Shown in pieces: positions 1-7,638 of a stretch of 64,000 nt of DNA. The DNA comes from Arthrobacter sp. AFG7.2 (GTDB lineage Bacteria > Actinomycetota > Actinomycetes > Actinomycetales > Micrococcaceae). The notes beneath the pieces are model-generated. The model did not search any database and was not told where the DNA came from. It was given only the letters and a program-made list of their open reading frames with translations. Every line of letters starts with the position of its first letter. Position 1 is the first letter of the stretch. The stretch covers positions 514,863 to 578,862 of the forward strand of contig NZ_PJMB01000002.1 of assembly GCF_002892835.1 (NCBI RefSeq), written 5' to 3'. The position numbers and the translations under genes are program-made.

Positions 1-518
1 CCCACCAGCATGGCAAGTTCGGCCAGGTTTGGCGTGATGAGGTGTGCCAGCGGCAGCAGCTGCCGCAGTGCGGCCTCGGCGGATTCCTGCAGGAGACGGT
101 CACCGCTGGTTGCCACCATGACAGGGTCCACAACCACGACGCCGGGCCGCACCTTTTCGAGCCACGCCCGCACTGCTTCGATCACCGCAGCGTCGCCCAG
201 CATGCCGATTTTCACGGCATCGATGTTGATGTCCTCACTGAGTGCATCGAGTTGCCGGGTGAGGAAGGCGGCGGGCGGAACGTGCACATCCTGCACACCG
301 CGAGTGTTTTGCGCGGTGAGGGCTGTGATGGCGGCCATCCCGTAACCGCCGTGGGCAGCGATGCTTTTCAGGTCAGCCTGGATGCCCGCACCGCCGGAAG
401 GATCGGAACCGGCAATGGAGAGGACGCGGGGGACGTCCCGCCGGCCGGGCCGGACGGCAGGAAAGACTGCAGGCGTGGCCTGGGAGGTGGCAGCGGGCAT
501 TGCAAGAGCAGTGGACAA
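1..518 (-). CDS. thiD: Hydroxymethylpyrimidine/phosphomethylpyrimidine kinase, 3' part cut off by window edge
   Basis: ThiD phosphorylates hydroxymethylpyrimidine (phosphate) for thiamine synthesis in the cytoplasm. The visible N-terminal part carries the family signature SIAGSDPSGGAGIQADLK, followed by MAAITALTAQNTRGVQ, VKIGMLGD and VVVDPVMVATSGDRLL, and then runs off the left edge. I chose the TTG at 518 because AAGGGA lies about 6 nt upstream; an in-frame ATG at 500 is the alternative. The gene sits directly behind a TPP riboswitch whose last paired strand contains that ribosome-binding sequence, so thiamine pyrophosphate probably represses its translation. Any thiE or thiM domain fused beyond the edge cannot be seen. 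Confidence 0.93.
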   Translation of the reverse strand, partial: MSTALAMPAATSQATPAVFPAVRPGRRDVPRVLSIAGSDPSGGAGIQADLKSIAAHGGYGMAAITALTAQNTRGVQDVHVPPAAFLTRQLDALSEDINIDAVKIGMLGDAAVIEAVRAWLEKVRPGVVVVDPVMVATSGDRLLQESAEAALRQLLPLAHLITPNLAELAMLV

Positions 519-524
519 GAGACA

Positions 525-605
525 TCCCTTCGCCGGTGCTAACCGGACAGGTTCAACGGGTCTGGATCTCAGCCGGCTCTCTGCGCGGCACCCCGTGTCG
601 GTTCC
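525..605 (-). promoter_or_regulatory. TPP (thi-box) riboswitch upstream of thiD
   Basis: Read on the minus strand, the element shows the conserved ACGGGGTGCC, GGCTGAGA, ACCCGTTGAACCTG and CCGGTTAGCACCGGCGAAGGGA blocks in the right order. The terminal GCGAAGGGA doubles as the Shine-Dalgarno sequence of thiD, which indicates translational rather than transcriptional control. No terminator hairpin separates it from the gene. Confidence 0.95.
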
Positions 606-688
606 CCAGCCTAGCTTTTTTGCCCTGCCCACGGCGAAGGTGACACATTGCGACTGGCACCGGGACAAGGGCGCAGGCCTTAAACAAC

Positions 689-727
689 GGATGCCCGGCC
701 GCCACGAGGTGTAGCGGCCGGGCATCC
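689..727 (-). terminator. Terminator hairpin downstream of the RNase E/G gene
   Basis: A perfect 14-bp inverted repeat (GGATGCCCGGCCGC / GCGGCCGGGCATCC) with an 11-nt loop lies just past the RNase E/G stop codon. On the minus strand it is followed by a short T-containing stretch, not a long U-tract. Confidence 0.7.
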
Positions 728-748
728 GGTCACGTGTAGCGACTGCTC

Positions 749-3700
749 CTAGAGCTCCGAGGCGGGGACCCCGACGCCGAGAATGATCGGGGCCTCTTCG
801 GGCTTGCTGCTGCCCGACCGGGCCGCCGGCGCCTTGGCCGCGTGGGAGTGACCTCCTGCCGCGGCCGGAGCATTCTCATGCTGCTGTACCGAGGTTTCGT
901 TGGCCGCGCCCTGGGCACGGCTGGCACTCCGGTTGCGCCGCGCCCGCCGGGGGCGGGCCTGCTCCAGCGTGTGGTCCGAGTATTCCCTCTCCGCCGCACC
1001 GGGCGCCGTGCGCTGCGGCTGGACCGCTTCCGGTTCTCGCTGTTCCGGGGCCTGGGCAGGCTCCGGCGACCCTGGCTGCTCAACCACCGCTTCGGCGGCG
1101 GGAACTGGCTCCCCCAGGTGGGCGAACGCCTCGGCGAGCCGGTCCAGCGTGAGGGCAGGCTTTGGCTGCTGCTCCTCAGCGTGCTCGACGAAGGGCAGGA
1201 CCACTTTCTCCCCGCCAAAGGTGAGGACTGCGGCAGGCCGGGAAGCCTCGCCGTCGTGCTTGTCCGCTTCTTCCGCCGGTGCTGCCGGCTGGGCCGGCGG
1301 CGCCTGCCTGGCAGCGGCCAGCTCATCGTCGTGCAGGTGGGCTGCGTGGGCAGCTGCCGCGATGTTGGCGAGGGCCAGCCGGGTGGCCTCGGCCTTGGCG
1401 TGCCGCTCAGCGTCCGAGGGGTCGGGATGGACGGTGTGGACCTGCAGAGCAGGGGCCGGGGCAACGTCAGGCTGCTGTCCGCCGCGGCCGCGGCGGCGTT
1501 TCCGGTCAGGACGAACGCCGGGCTGCGTGGTGTCCGCGCGCTGGACCTCACCACGGTTGCCCTCGGCACGGGGCTCCGGGCGGGTGTCAGTCCGCTGGAC
1601 ATGGTGCTCGGCCGCCACAATGTTGGCCCTGCGGTGTTCCACCGGGTCATCGTGGGTAACAACCCCACGGCCGGCACAGGCCTCGCACTGTTCGCCGAAC
1701 ACTTCGAGCAGTCCAGTGCCCATCCGCTTGCGGGTCATCTGCACCAGGCCCAGGGAGGTGACTTCGGCAACCTGGTGCTTGGTGCGGTCCCGGCCAAGGC
1801 ACTCCACCATGCGGCGGAGAACAAGGTCGCGGTTGGATTCGAGGACCATGTCGATGAAGTCGATGACGATGATGCCGCCGATGTCACGGAGGCGCAACTG
1901 GCGGACAACTTCTTCCGCAGCCTCAAGGTTGTTCTTGGTGACAGTTTCCTCGAGGTTTCCGCCGCTGCCGGTGAACTTGCCGGTGTTGACGTCCACAACG
2001 GTCATGGCTTCGGTGCGGTCAATCACCAGCGAACCGCCGGAGGGCAGGAAGACCTTGCGTTCGAGCGCCTTGTGGATCTGCTCGTCAATTCGCCAGGCAC
2101 TGAAGATGTCCTGGTCCTTGGTCCATTTCTCCAGGCGCCCCACCAGGTCCGGCGCCACGTAGGTAACGTACGCCTCGATGGTGTCCCAGGCTTCCTCGCC
2201 TGAGACGATCAGCTTGGAGAAGTCCTCATTGAAGACGTCGCGGACTACCTTGATGGTGAGGTCCGGTTCACCGTAGAGCAGCTCTGGAGCGAGGATCTTG
2301 GTGGACTTCGACTGGCTCTCGATGCCCTCCCACTGCGCGCGCAGCCGGTTGATGTCGTGCGTCAGCTCTTCCTCGGAAGCACCCTCGGCGGCGGTGCGGA
2401 CAATAACGCCTGCCTGTTCCGGAAGGCGGTCCTTCAGGATCCGCTTGAGGCGGTTGCGTTCGACGTCGGGCAGCTTGCGCGAGATGCCGGTCATGGAACC
2501 GCCGGGCACGTACACCAGGTACCGGCCCGGCAGCGAGATCTGGCTGGTCAGGCGGGCGCCCTTGTGTCCCACGGGGTCCTTGGTCACCTGGACCAGGACG
2601 GTATCGCCGGATTTGAGGGCGTTCTCGATGCGCCGCTGCTTGCCCTCGAGGTTCACGGCTTCCCAGTTCACCTCACCGGCGTACAGGACGGCGTTACGGC
2701 CGCGTCCGATGTCCACGAAGGCAGCTTCCATGGAGGGCAGCACGTTCTGGACCTTGCCCAGGTACACATTGCCGATCAGGGAGTCCTGCTGGGTCTTCGA
2801 TACAAAGTGCTCAGCCAGGACGCCGTCTTCGAGGACGCCAATCTGGATTCTGTCATCGCGCTGGCGCACAATCATCTGCCGGTCCACGGATTCCCGGCGG
2901 GCCAGGAATTCTGCTTCGGTGATGACGGTACGGCGGCGGCCGGTGTCGCGGGATTCGCGGCGGCGCTGCTTCTTGGCTTCCAGGCGGGTGGAGCCCTTGA
3001 CGCTGGTGACGCGGTTGTTCACGACGGGTTCGGTGACGGCGCGGGGTGCGCGGACGCGGGTGACCGTGTTGGGCGGATCGTCGTCTCCCCCGCCCGTCAG
3101 CTCAAGGTCCTGGTCCCCGCGGCGGCGGCGGCGACGGCGGCGGGACGTCACGCCTTCATCAGCCTGCCCGGCGGACTCCTCATCGGCGTCGTCGGCATCG
3201 CTGTCCGCGCCATCGACGCTTTCTGCATCTCCTTCACCGTCGCGCTCACCGGTCCGGCTCCGGCCGCGGCGACCGCGCCCACGGCGCCTGCGGCGGTTGC
3301 CGGCGTCGTCTGCGTCCTCTTCCGCTTCGTCTTCCTCAGTTTCTTCAGCTTCCACCGGTGCAGGACGGACAACGGTGCTGAGGTCAGGAGCCTGGAAAAG
3401 TACCGAGGTGGCGGAACCAGGTTCCATGAACAGGGAGCCGAACGGGCTGGCCGGGGCGGCGGGTTCAGCGTCCTGCGGGGCGGCAGCGGCGGGTTCAGCG
3501 TCCTGCGGGGCTGCCACCGGGGCAGCTGCCTGGGCCGGGGCGGAAGCTTCGCCGGCCGGCTGCGTCTGCGGGGCGTCGCCGCCAGCCTGCCCGGCAGCCT
3601 GGGCTGAGAGCTCCGCGGCGTCTACAACCGGTGCACTGATCTCCGACGCGGCGAAGGAGGAGGCTTCAGCCGGTGCGGCGTCAGCAGATGGCCCTGCGGC

Positions 3701-4174
3701 CTCCCCGGGAGCGGGCTCTGCCTGGGCGGACACGGGGGCAGAGGTCTTTCGGGTGGCAACGCGGCGGCGCCGGACAGGTTTCGTGTCCTCCGCGGCAGCA
3801 CCGGACGGTTCGCCTCCACCTACGCCCCGGGCACCAACATCGACGGTTGCTGCAGCGGGTGTGGCAGTCTCCGCAGCGGGTGTGGTGGTCTCCTCGGCGA
3901 AAGCCGGAAGCGGCTCGGCTGTGTCAACCTTTTTCCGCGAGCGGCTCCGGCGGACGGGGGTCTTGGCAGCCCCGGCTTCTGGTGCTTCACCGGCGGACGG
4001 ATCCGCACTGTCCCCGGGCGCTGTAACTGCGTCGGAGAGGCCAGCTTCAGCGATCAGTGGGTCGCCGGCCTTGGGAGCTGCTTTCCGCCGGGTCCTCGTG
4101 GCCTTCTTCGGCGCGGGATCGGCATCCGTGACAGCTGCTTCATCATTAACGGCTGGAACTTGTTCATTATCCAT
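749..4174 (-). CDS. rne: Ribonuclease E/G family endoribonuclease
   Basis: Single-strand-specific endoribonuclease for rRNA/tRNA maturation and mRNA decay, probably the core of the degradosome. Of 1141 residues, about the first 440 are low-complexity Ala/Pro/Glu with acidic and Arg-rich blocks. The conserved core follows: S1 domain near 455-530 (GNVYLGKVQNVLPSMEAAFV), catalytic Mg-binding aspartates in VVDVNTGKFTG (~724) and VIDFIDM (~770), and the zinc-link CEACAGRG (~828). A disordered basic tail (RRARRNRSASRAQG) follows. The start is the ATG at 4174 with AGGAG about 11 nt upstream; an open frame continues to 4489 but its extra residues look non-coding. An in-frame 30-bp direct duplication lies in the N-terminal region. 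The size and the two disordered arms are typical of high-GC actinobacteria. Confidence 0.96.
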   Translation of the reverse strand: MDNEQVPAVNDEAAVTDADPAPKKATRTRRKAAPKAGDPLIAEAGLSDAVTAPGDSADPSAGEAPEAGAAKTPVRRSRSRKKVDTAEPLPAFAEETTTPAAETATPAAATVDVGARGVGGGEPSGAAAEDTKPVRRRRVATRKTSAPVSAQAEPAPGEAAGPSADAAPAEASSFAASEISAPVVDAAELSAQAAGQAGGDAPQTQPAGEASAPAQAAAPVAAPQDAEPAAAAPQDAEPAAPASPFGSLFMEPGSATSVLFQAPDLSTVVRPAPVEAEETEEDEAEEDADDAGNRRRRRGRGRRGRSRTGERDGEGDAESVDGADSDADDADEESAGQADEGVTSRRRRRRRRGDQDLELTGGGDDDPPNTVTRVRAPRAVTEPVVNNRVTSVKGSTRLEAKKQRRRESRDTGRRRTVITEAEFLARRESVDRQMIVRQRDDRIQIGVLEDGVLAEHFVSKTQQDSLIGNVYLGKVQNVLPSMEAAFVDIGRGRNAVLYAGEVNWEAVNLEGKQRRIENALKSGDTVLVQVTKDPVGHKGARLTSQISLPGRYLVYVPGGSMTGISRKLPDVERNRLKRILKDRLPEQAGVIVRTAAEGASEEELTHDINRLRAQWEGIESQSKSTKILAPELLYGEPDLTIKVVRDVFNEDFSKLIVSGEEAWDTIEAYVTYVAPDLVGRLEKWTKDQDIFSAWRIDEQIHKALERKVFLPSGGSLVIDRTEAMTVVDVNTGKFTGSGGNLEETVTKNNLEAAEEVVRQLRLRDIGGIIVIDFIDMVLESNRDLVLRRMVECLGRDRTKHQVAEVTSLGLVQMTRKRMGTGLLEVFGEQCEACAGRGVVTHDDPVEHRRANIVAAEHHVQRTDTRPEPRAEGNRGEVQRADTTQPGVRPDRKRRRGRGGQQPDVAPAPALQVHTVHPDPSDAERHAKAEATRLALANIAAAAHAAHLHDDELAAARQAPPAQPAAPAEEADKHDGEASRPAAVLTFGGEKVVLPFVEHAEEQQPKPALTLDRLAEAFAHLGEPVPAAEAVVEQPGSPEPAQAPEQREPEAVQPQRTAPGAAEREYSDHTLEQARPRRARRNRSASRAQGAANETSVQQHENAPAAAGGHSHAAKAPAARSGSSKPEEAPIILGVGVPASEL
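3458..3511. repeat. 30-bp-period direct repeat inside the RNase E/G N-terminal region
   Basis: The 24-base unit beginning GGCGGGTTCAGCG occurs twice with a 30-bp period (3458-3481 and 3488-3511). In the protein it encodes a duplicated APQDAEPAA segment, so the reading frame is kept and the disordered region is simply lengthened. Confidence 0.85.
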
Positions 4175-4612
4175 ATGTGGCAACACTCCTGCCCCTGACG
4201 TACCGCCACATCCGGCACCCATTGGGGCACATATTGTCAAAACCCGCAGGCATTGACAGAAGTCAAGTGGATACCCCCAGGTTCGCACCGGCTGTGGGGT
4301 GCGGCAGCCCGTGGGGGCCGGCAGGATGTTCTGAAACCCGTTGTTCACGTGCCACAACCAGGTGCCGTCCAATGGAGTTGCGGGACCTGGATTGATGATT
4401 CCGGGTCCTGCGCTGCTCATCATTGGCGGTCTTGCGAACAAGCTACCGGACTGGAATCCGAATGTGGATCGGGCTCCAGCCACGTTCATTCTCTCATACC
4501 CGGGCTATTTCACGGTGGAAGCGGCAGCACCCGTTCCCGTACCTGAAGGGTCTTTCCAGCGTCCGGCGTTACAATCGGGCAAGGACCACCCGATGAAAAG
4601 GACGCCTCGACA
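4175..4612. other. Intergenic region between divergent RNase E/G and VKOR genes
   Basis: This 438-bp gap must hold both divergent promoters and the RNase E/G 5' leader. Visible features are a small palindrome TTGAC-AGAA-GTCAA at 4253-4266 and a TACAAT -10-like hexamer at 4570-4575 that suits the VKOR gene. I see no convincing gene, RNA motif or terminator. Confidence 0.4.
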
Positions 4613-5284
4613 ATGCCCAGCATCTCCCCCGTCAACGGCACCCACGCGCCGGAACGGCCTGTGGCTCCGGACAGCAGTACAACCGGAACCCGCCCGCCTA
4701 TGACCCGCAACCGCCAGCTTGGCTGGCTGATGGTCATCACCGGAGTCGTGGGGTGGATTGCCTCCGGGATCCTGGTCCTCGAAAAACTGGAGGTCCTTAA
4801 GGACCCCAACCACACGACCGTGTGCGACGTGAACCCGTGGATCTCCTGCGGACAGGTGATGCAGACGTGGCAGAGCTCGCTGTTTGGCTTCCCCAACATG
4901 TTCATCGGCATCGTTGCCTTCGCCATCGCCATCACCGTGGGCATGTCACTTCTCGCCGGAGCCACCTTTGCCCGCTGGTACTGGCTGGGCCTGCAGGCCG
5001 GTGTCACGCTGGGCTTTGCGTTCGTGGTGTGGCTGTGGTCCCAGGCGCTCTACGTGATCCACGTTCTCTGCCCGTTCTGCATGGTTGTCTGGGCGGCCAT
5101 GATTCCGTTGTTTGTCTGGGTGACAATCCGGAACATCACCACCGGGGTCATTCCGGCCCCAGCCAATGCTGCCCGCATTCTGGGTGACTCCGGCTGGATT
5201 ATCACCGCCCTGCTGTACGTGGCCGTCATCGCCACCATCTTCTTCGCCTTCATCCAGGTCTTCGCCGGGACCTCGGGGTTCTGA
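4613..5284 (+). CDS. Vitamin K epoxide reductase (VKOR) family membrane protein
   Basis: VKOR proteins oxidise DsbA-like partners and pass electrons to a membrane quinone, giving disulfide bonds in exported proteins. The 223-residue protein has a ~35-residue cytoplasmic tail, then four to five membrane segments (about 36-56, 92-115, 122-145, 148-172 and 198-218). The catalytic pair is Cys153-Pro-Phe-Cys156 at the start of a membrane helix, and the loop pair is Cys71 and Cys79 in CDVNPWISCG. No DsbA domain is fused and no thioredoxin-fold gene is adjacent, so the partner is encoded elsewhere. The start ATG has AAAAGGA about 11 nt upstream. Confidence 0.93.
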   Translation: MPSISPVNGTHAPERPVAPDSSTTGTRPPMTRNRQLGWLMVITGVVGWIASGILVLEKLEVLKDPNHTTVCDVNPWISCGQVMQTWQSSLFGFPNMFIGIVAFAIAITVGMSLLAGATFARWYWLGLQAGVTLGFAFVVWLWSQALYVIHVLCPFCMVVWAAMIPLFVWVTIRNITTGVIPAPANAARILGDSGWIITALLYVAVIATIFFAFIQVFAGTSGF

Positions 5285-5297
5285 ACCGCCCCGCACA

Positions 5298-5330
5298 AAA
5301 GCCCCTGGTTCGCCATGAACCAGGGGCTTT
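5298..5330. terminator. Bidirectional terminator between VKOR gene and ndk
   Basis: The perfect repeat AAAGCCCCTGGTTC / GAACCAGGGGCTTT with a 5-nt loop has A/T flanks on both sides, so it can terminate the plus-strand VKOR gene and the minus-strand ndk gene. Confidence 0.85.
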
Positions 5331-5348
5331 CTGCTGTCCGGGAGGGTG

Positions 5349-5768
5349 TCAGCCCTGGAACCAGATCTTGATCTCGCGCTCGGCGGAATCGGTGGAGTCG
5401 GAGCCGTGGACCAGGTTCTGCTGGACCTTCAGGCCCCAGTCCCGGCCGAAGTCGCCACGGATGGTGCCGGGGGCCGCGGTGGTGGGATCGGTGGTGCCGG
5501 CCAGGGAACGGAAGCCCTCGATGACCCGGTGGCCCTCGAAAATGGCCGCCACCACAGGACCGGAGAGCATGAATTCCACCAGGGGCTCGTAGAAGGGCTT
5601 GCCCACGTGTTCCTCGTAGTGCTGTTCCAGGAGGTCGCGTGTGGCCTCAACCTTCTTCAGCTCGGCCAGGGTGTAACCCTTGGCTTCGATCCGGGCCAGG
5701 ATGGCGCCCGTGAGGTTGCGGGCGACGCCGTCGGGCTTGATCAGGACGAGGGTGCGCTCAGTAGTCAC
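5349..5768 (-). CDS. ndk: Nucleoside diphosphate kinase
   Basis: Transfers the gamma-phosphate of ATP to other nucleoside diphosphates through a phosphohistidine. The 139-residue length is the normal bacterial size. The N-terminal [10 protein letters not shown] strand and the active-site NLVHGSDS, with His121, are intact. It is the last gene of the minus-strand run ileS-folC-DUF4233-ndk and is closed by the terminator at 5298-5330. Confidence 0.98.
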   Translation of the reverse strand: MTTERTLVLIKPDGVARNLTGAILARIEAKGYTLAELKKVEATRDLLEQHYEEHVGKPFYEPLVEFMLSGPVVAAIFEGHRVIEGFRSLAGTTDPTTAAPGTIRGDFGRDWGLKVQQNLVHGSDSTDSAEREIKIWFQG

Positions 5769-5808
5769 AACTGCTCCAATGCGTTGGTAAGGGGTTTCGG
5801 CATCAAGT

Positions 5809-6273
5809 CTACGGGGACTGGGGCTGCTGGCCGGGACCGGCCTGGTCCGGTTGGGCTGCTTCCCATGCCGCTTGCTCGCGGGCCCGCGCCCCGGCTTCCC
5901 GGTCCAGCCTGATGCCCGTACGGATGCCGTACCACCAGGCGGCTGCGAACAGGGCGCCCACCAGGAACATGGCCGGTTCGAAGATGCCGGAGAGGATCAG
6001 GACGAGTTGCAGGATCCATCCCAGGCCCATGCCCCAGGGCCTGGTGAGGAAGGCGCAGGCCACGATCATCACCACGCTCAGCCCGATGCCAACCCCGAGG
6101 ATCACGGCAGGCGGAAACTCCCCGCGGCGGAGTCCAAATACTGCCAGCGTGGCGAAGAACATGACGAAGGCTTCCAGCAGCAGTACCGTCGAAGCGAACA
6201 TCACCTTGGTGGAACGCCGTTTTTTGGGCATGCCCGGGCGCCACTCGCGCTGGGCTTTGGTAAGCCTGGCCAT
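5809..6273 (-). CDS. DUF4233 family small membrane protein
   Basis: Function unknown. The 154-residue protein starts with a basic cytoplasmic segment (ending KKRRSTK), then has four predicted membrane helices (about 25-47, 54-75, 80-100 and 102-117) and a hydrophilic Ala/Gln/Pro tail. Proteins of this type sit between folC and ndk throughout Actinobacteria. Here the gene starts 3 nt after the folC stop codon, so it is almost certainly co-translated with folC. Whether it has anything to do with folate is not shown by the sequence. Confidence 0.85.
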   Translation of the reverse strand: MARLTKAQREWRPGMPKKRRSTKVMFASTVLLLEAFVMFFATLAVFGLRRGEFPPAVILGVGIGLSVVMIVACAFLTRPWGMGLGWILQLVLILSGIFEPAMFLVGALFAAAWWYGIRTGIRLDREAGARAREQAAWEAAQPDQAGPGQQPQSP

Positions 6274-6276
6274 AGC

Positions 6277-7635
6277 CTACGCCTCCGTCTTTCCGAGCAG
6301 GATCCGCGCTTCGGCCACCAGCGTGATGGAGCCGGTGACGAGAACGCCGCCGGAGAGGTCGTCGTTCGCTTCGGCCCGTTCCACAGCCCACTCCAGGGCG
6401 TCGTCGAGCTTCTCGGCGATGTGCACGTTGTCCTCGCCGAAGCCAAGCTCAACCGCAAGTTCGGCGAGCTCTGCTGCCGGCACGGCCCGGGGCGAATTCG
6501 ACTGCGTAAAGCAGTACTCCTCGGCCATCCCGCCCAGGGACTCCTTCAGCTGCCGGAGGATCTCCTCGGCATCCTTTTCCTTCAGCACTCCTACCACCGG
6601 CACCAGCCTGGTGAACGTGAAGGCTTCCTGCAGGGCGGCGGCGGAGGCCTTAATGCCGTCCGGGTTGTGTGCAGCGTCCACAACAATGGTGGGTGCTGTC
6701 CGCACGACTTCAAGGCGTCCCGGGGACGTCACGTCTGCGAAGCCCTCCTGCAGCACCTCGAAGTCGAGTTCCTTCTCACCGCCGAAGAAAGCCTCGAGCG
6801 CTGCCACCGCGACGGCGGCGTTCTGGGCCTGGTGGGCGCCGTGCAGCGGGACGAGGAGTTCCGGGTAGCGGCCGGCGATGCCCTGGATGGTCACCATCTG
6901 CCCGCCAACGGCCACCGTCCGGGAGTCGACACCGAATTCCACGCCTTCGAAGCGGAACGGCACCCCCACGTCCTTGGCCTTGTCCAGCAGGACCTGGGCA
7001 GCGTCCAGTGGCTGCGCGGCGCTGATGAGGTAGCCGCCCGGCTTGATGATGCCGGCCTTCTCGTAGGCGATATCCTCCGTGGTGTCACCCAGCAGGTCCG
7101 TGTGGTCCAGGGAGATCGGGGTGATGACGGAAACCTGGCCGTCTCCCACGTTGGTGGCATCGGTGATTCCGCCGAGGCCTACTTCGATGACCGCGACATT
7201 AACCGGCTGGTCCGCGAAGATGGCGAACCCCAGGATGGTGAGGCATTCGAAGTAGGTCAGCCGGGGCTCGCCGGCGGCCTCAAGCTCGGAGTCCACAATC
7301 TGCAGGTAGGGGCGGATTTCGTCCCAGATCCTGACGAAGGTTTCATCCGGGACCGGGTGCCCGTCGATGCTGATCCGCTCCGTCACCTTGGACAGGTGCG
7401 GGCTGGTGTACCGCCCGGTGCTCAGCCCGTGGGCGCGCAGGACGGACTCGATCATGCGCGCGGTGGAGGTCTTGCCGTTGGTCCCCGTGACGTGGATGAT
7501 CGGGAACGCCTTGTTGGGCTCCCCCAGCACGTCCATGGCCCGGAACAGCGGGGCAAGCCGCGGCTCCATTTTGTTCTCCGGCGCCCGGCCCAGCAGTTCG
7601 GCGTAGACGCTCTCTACGGAAAATTCGTCAGTCAT
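6277..7635 (-). CDS. folC: Bifunctional folylpolyglutamate synthase/dihydrofolate synthase
   Basis: Mur-ligase-type enzyme that joins glutamate to dihydropteroate and adds further glutamates to folates. The 452-residue protein has the ATP-binding loop HVTGTNGKTS near residue 48-57, the TSPHL motif that follows it in FolC enzymes, and the C-terminal ligase motif VVDAAHNPDG. It begins 3 nt downstream of the ileS stop codon and runs straight into the DUF4233 gene, so the three genes are very likely one transcript. Confidence 0.97.
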   Translation of the reverse strand: MTDEFSVESVYAELLGRAPENKMEPRLAPLFRAMDVLGEPNKAFPIIHVTGTNGKTSTARMIESVLRAHGLSTGRYTSPHLSKVTERISIDGHPVPDETFVRIWDEIRPYLQIVDSELEAAGEPRLTYFECLTILGFAIFADQPVNVAVIEVGLGGITDATNVGDGQVSVITPISLDHTDLLGDTTEDIAYEKAGIIKPGGYLISAAQPLDAAQVLLDKAKDVGVPFRFEGVEFGVDSRTVAVGGQMVTIQGIAGRYPELLVPLHGAHQAQNAAVAVAALEAFFGGEKELDFEVLQEGFADVTSPGRLEVVRTAPTIVVDAAHNPDGIKASAAALQEAFTFTRLVPVVGVLKEKDAEEILRQLKESLGGMAEEYCFTQSNSPRAVPAAELAELAVELGFGEDNVHIAEKLDDALEWAVERAEANDDLSGGVLVTGSITLVAEARILLGKTEA

Positions 7636-7638
7636 GGA

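Noticed and set aside
3458..3511. CRISPR-like direct repeats
   Set aside because: Only two units with a 6-nt gap, inside a coding region, with no spacers or cas genes.
842..4256. Plus-strand open frames of up to about 650 codons opposite the RNase E/G gene
   Set aside because: The encoded proteins are Ser/Arg/Ala-rich repeats with no recognisable domain; the minus-strand gene has full RNase E/G motifs.
4253..4266. TTGAC-AGAA-GTCAA as a regulator site or promoter for RNase E/G
   Set aside because: No -10 hexamer at 16-18 nt in either direction and no known regulator with this short palindrome; kept only as an observation.
4175..4489. Upstream extension of the RNase E/G reading frame
   Set aside because: No ribosome site; extra residues do not look like protein, whereas ATG 4174 has AGGAG and the typical MDNEQ-like start.
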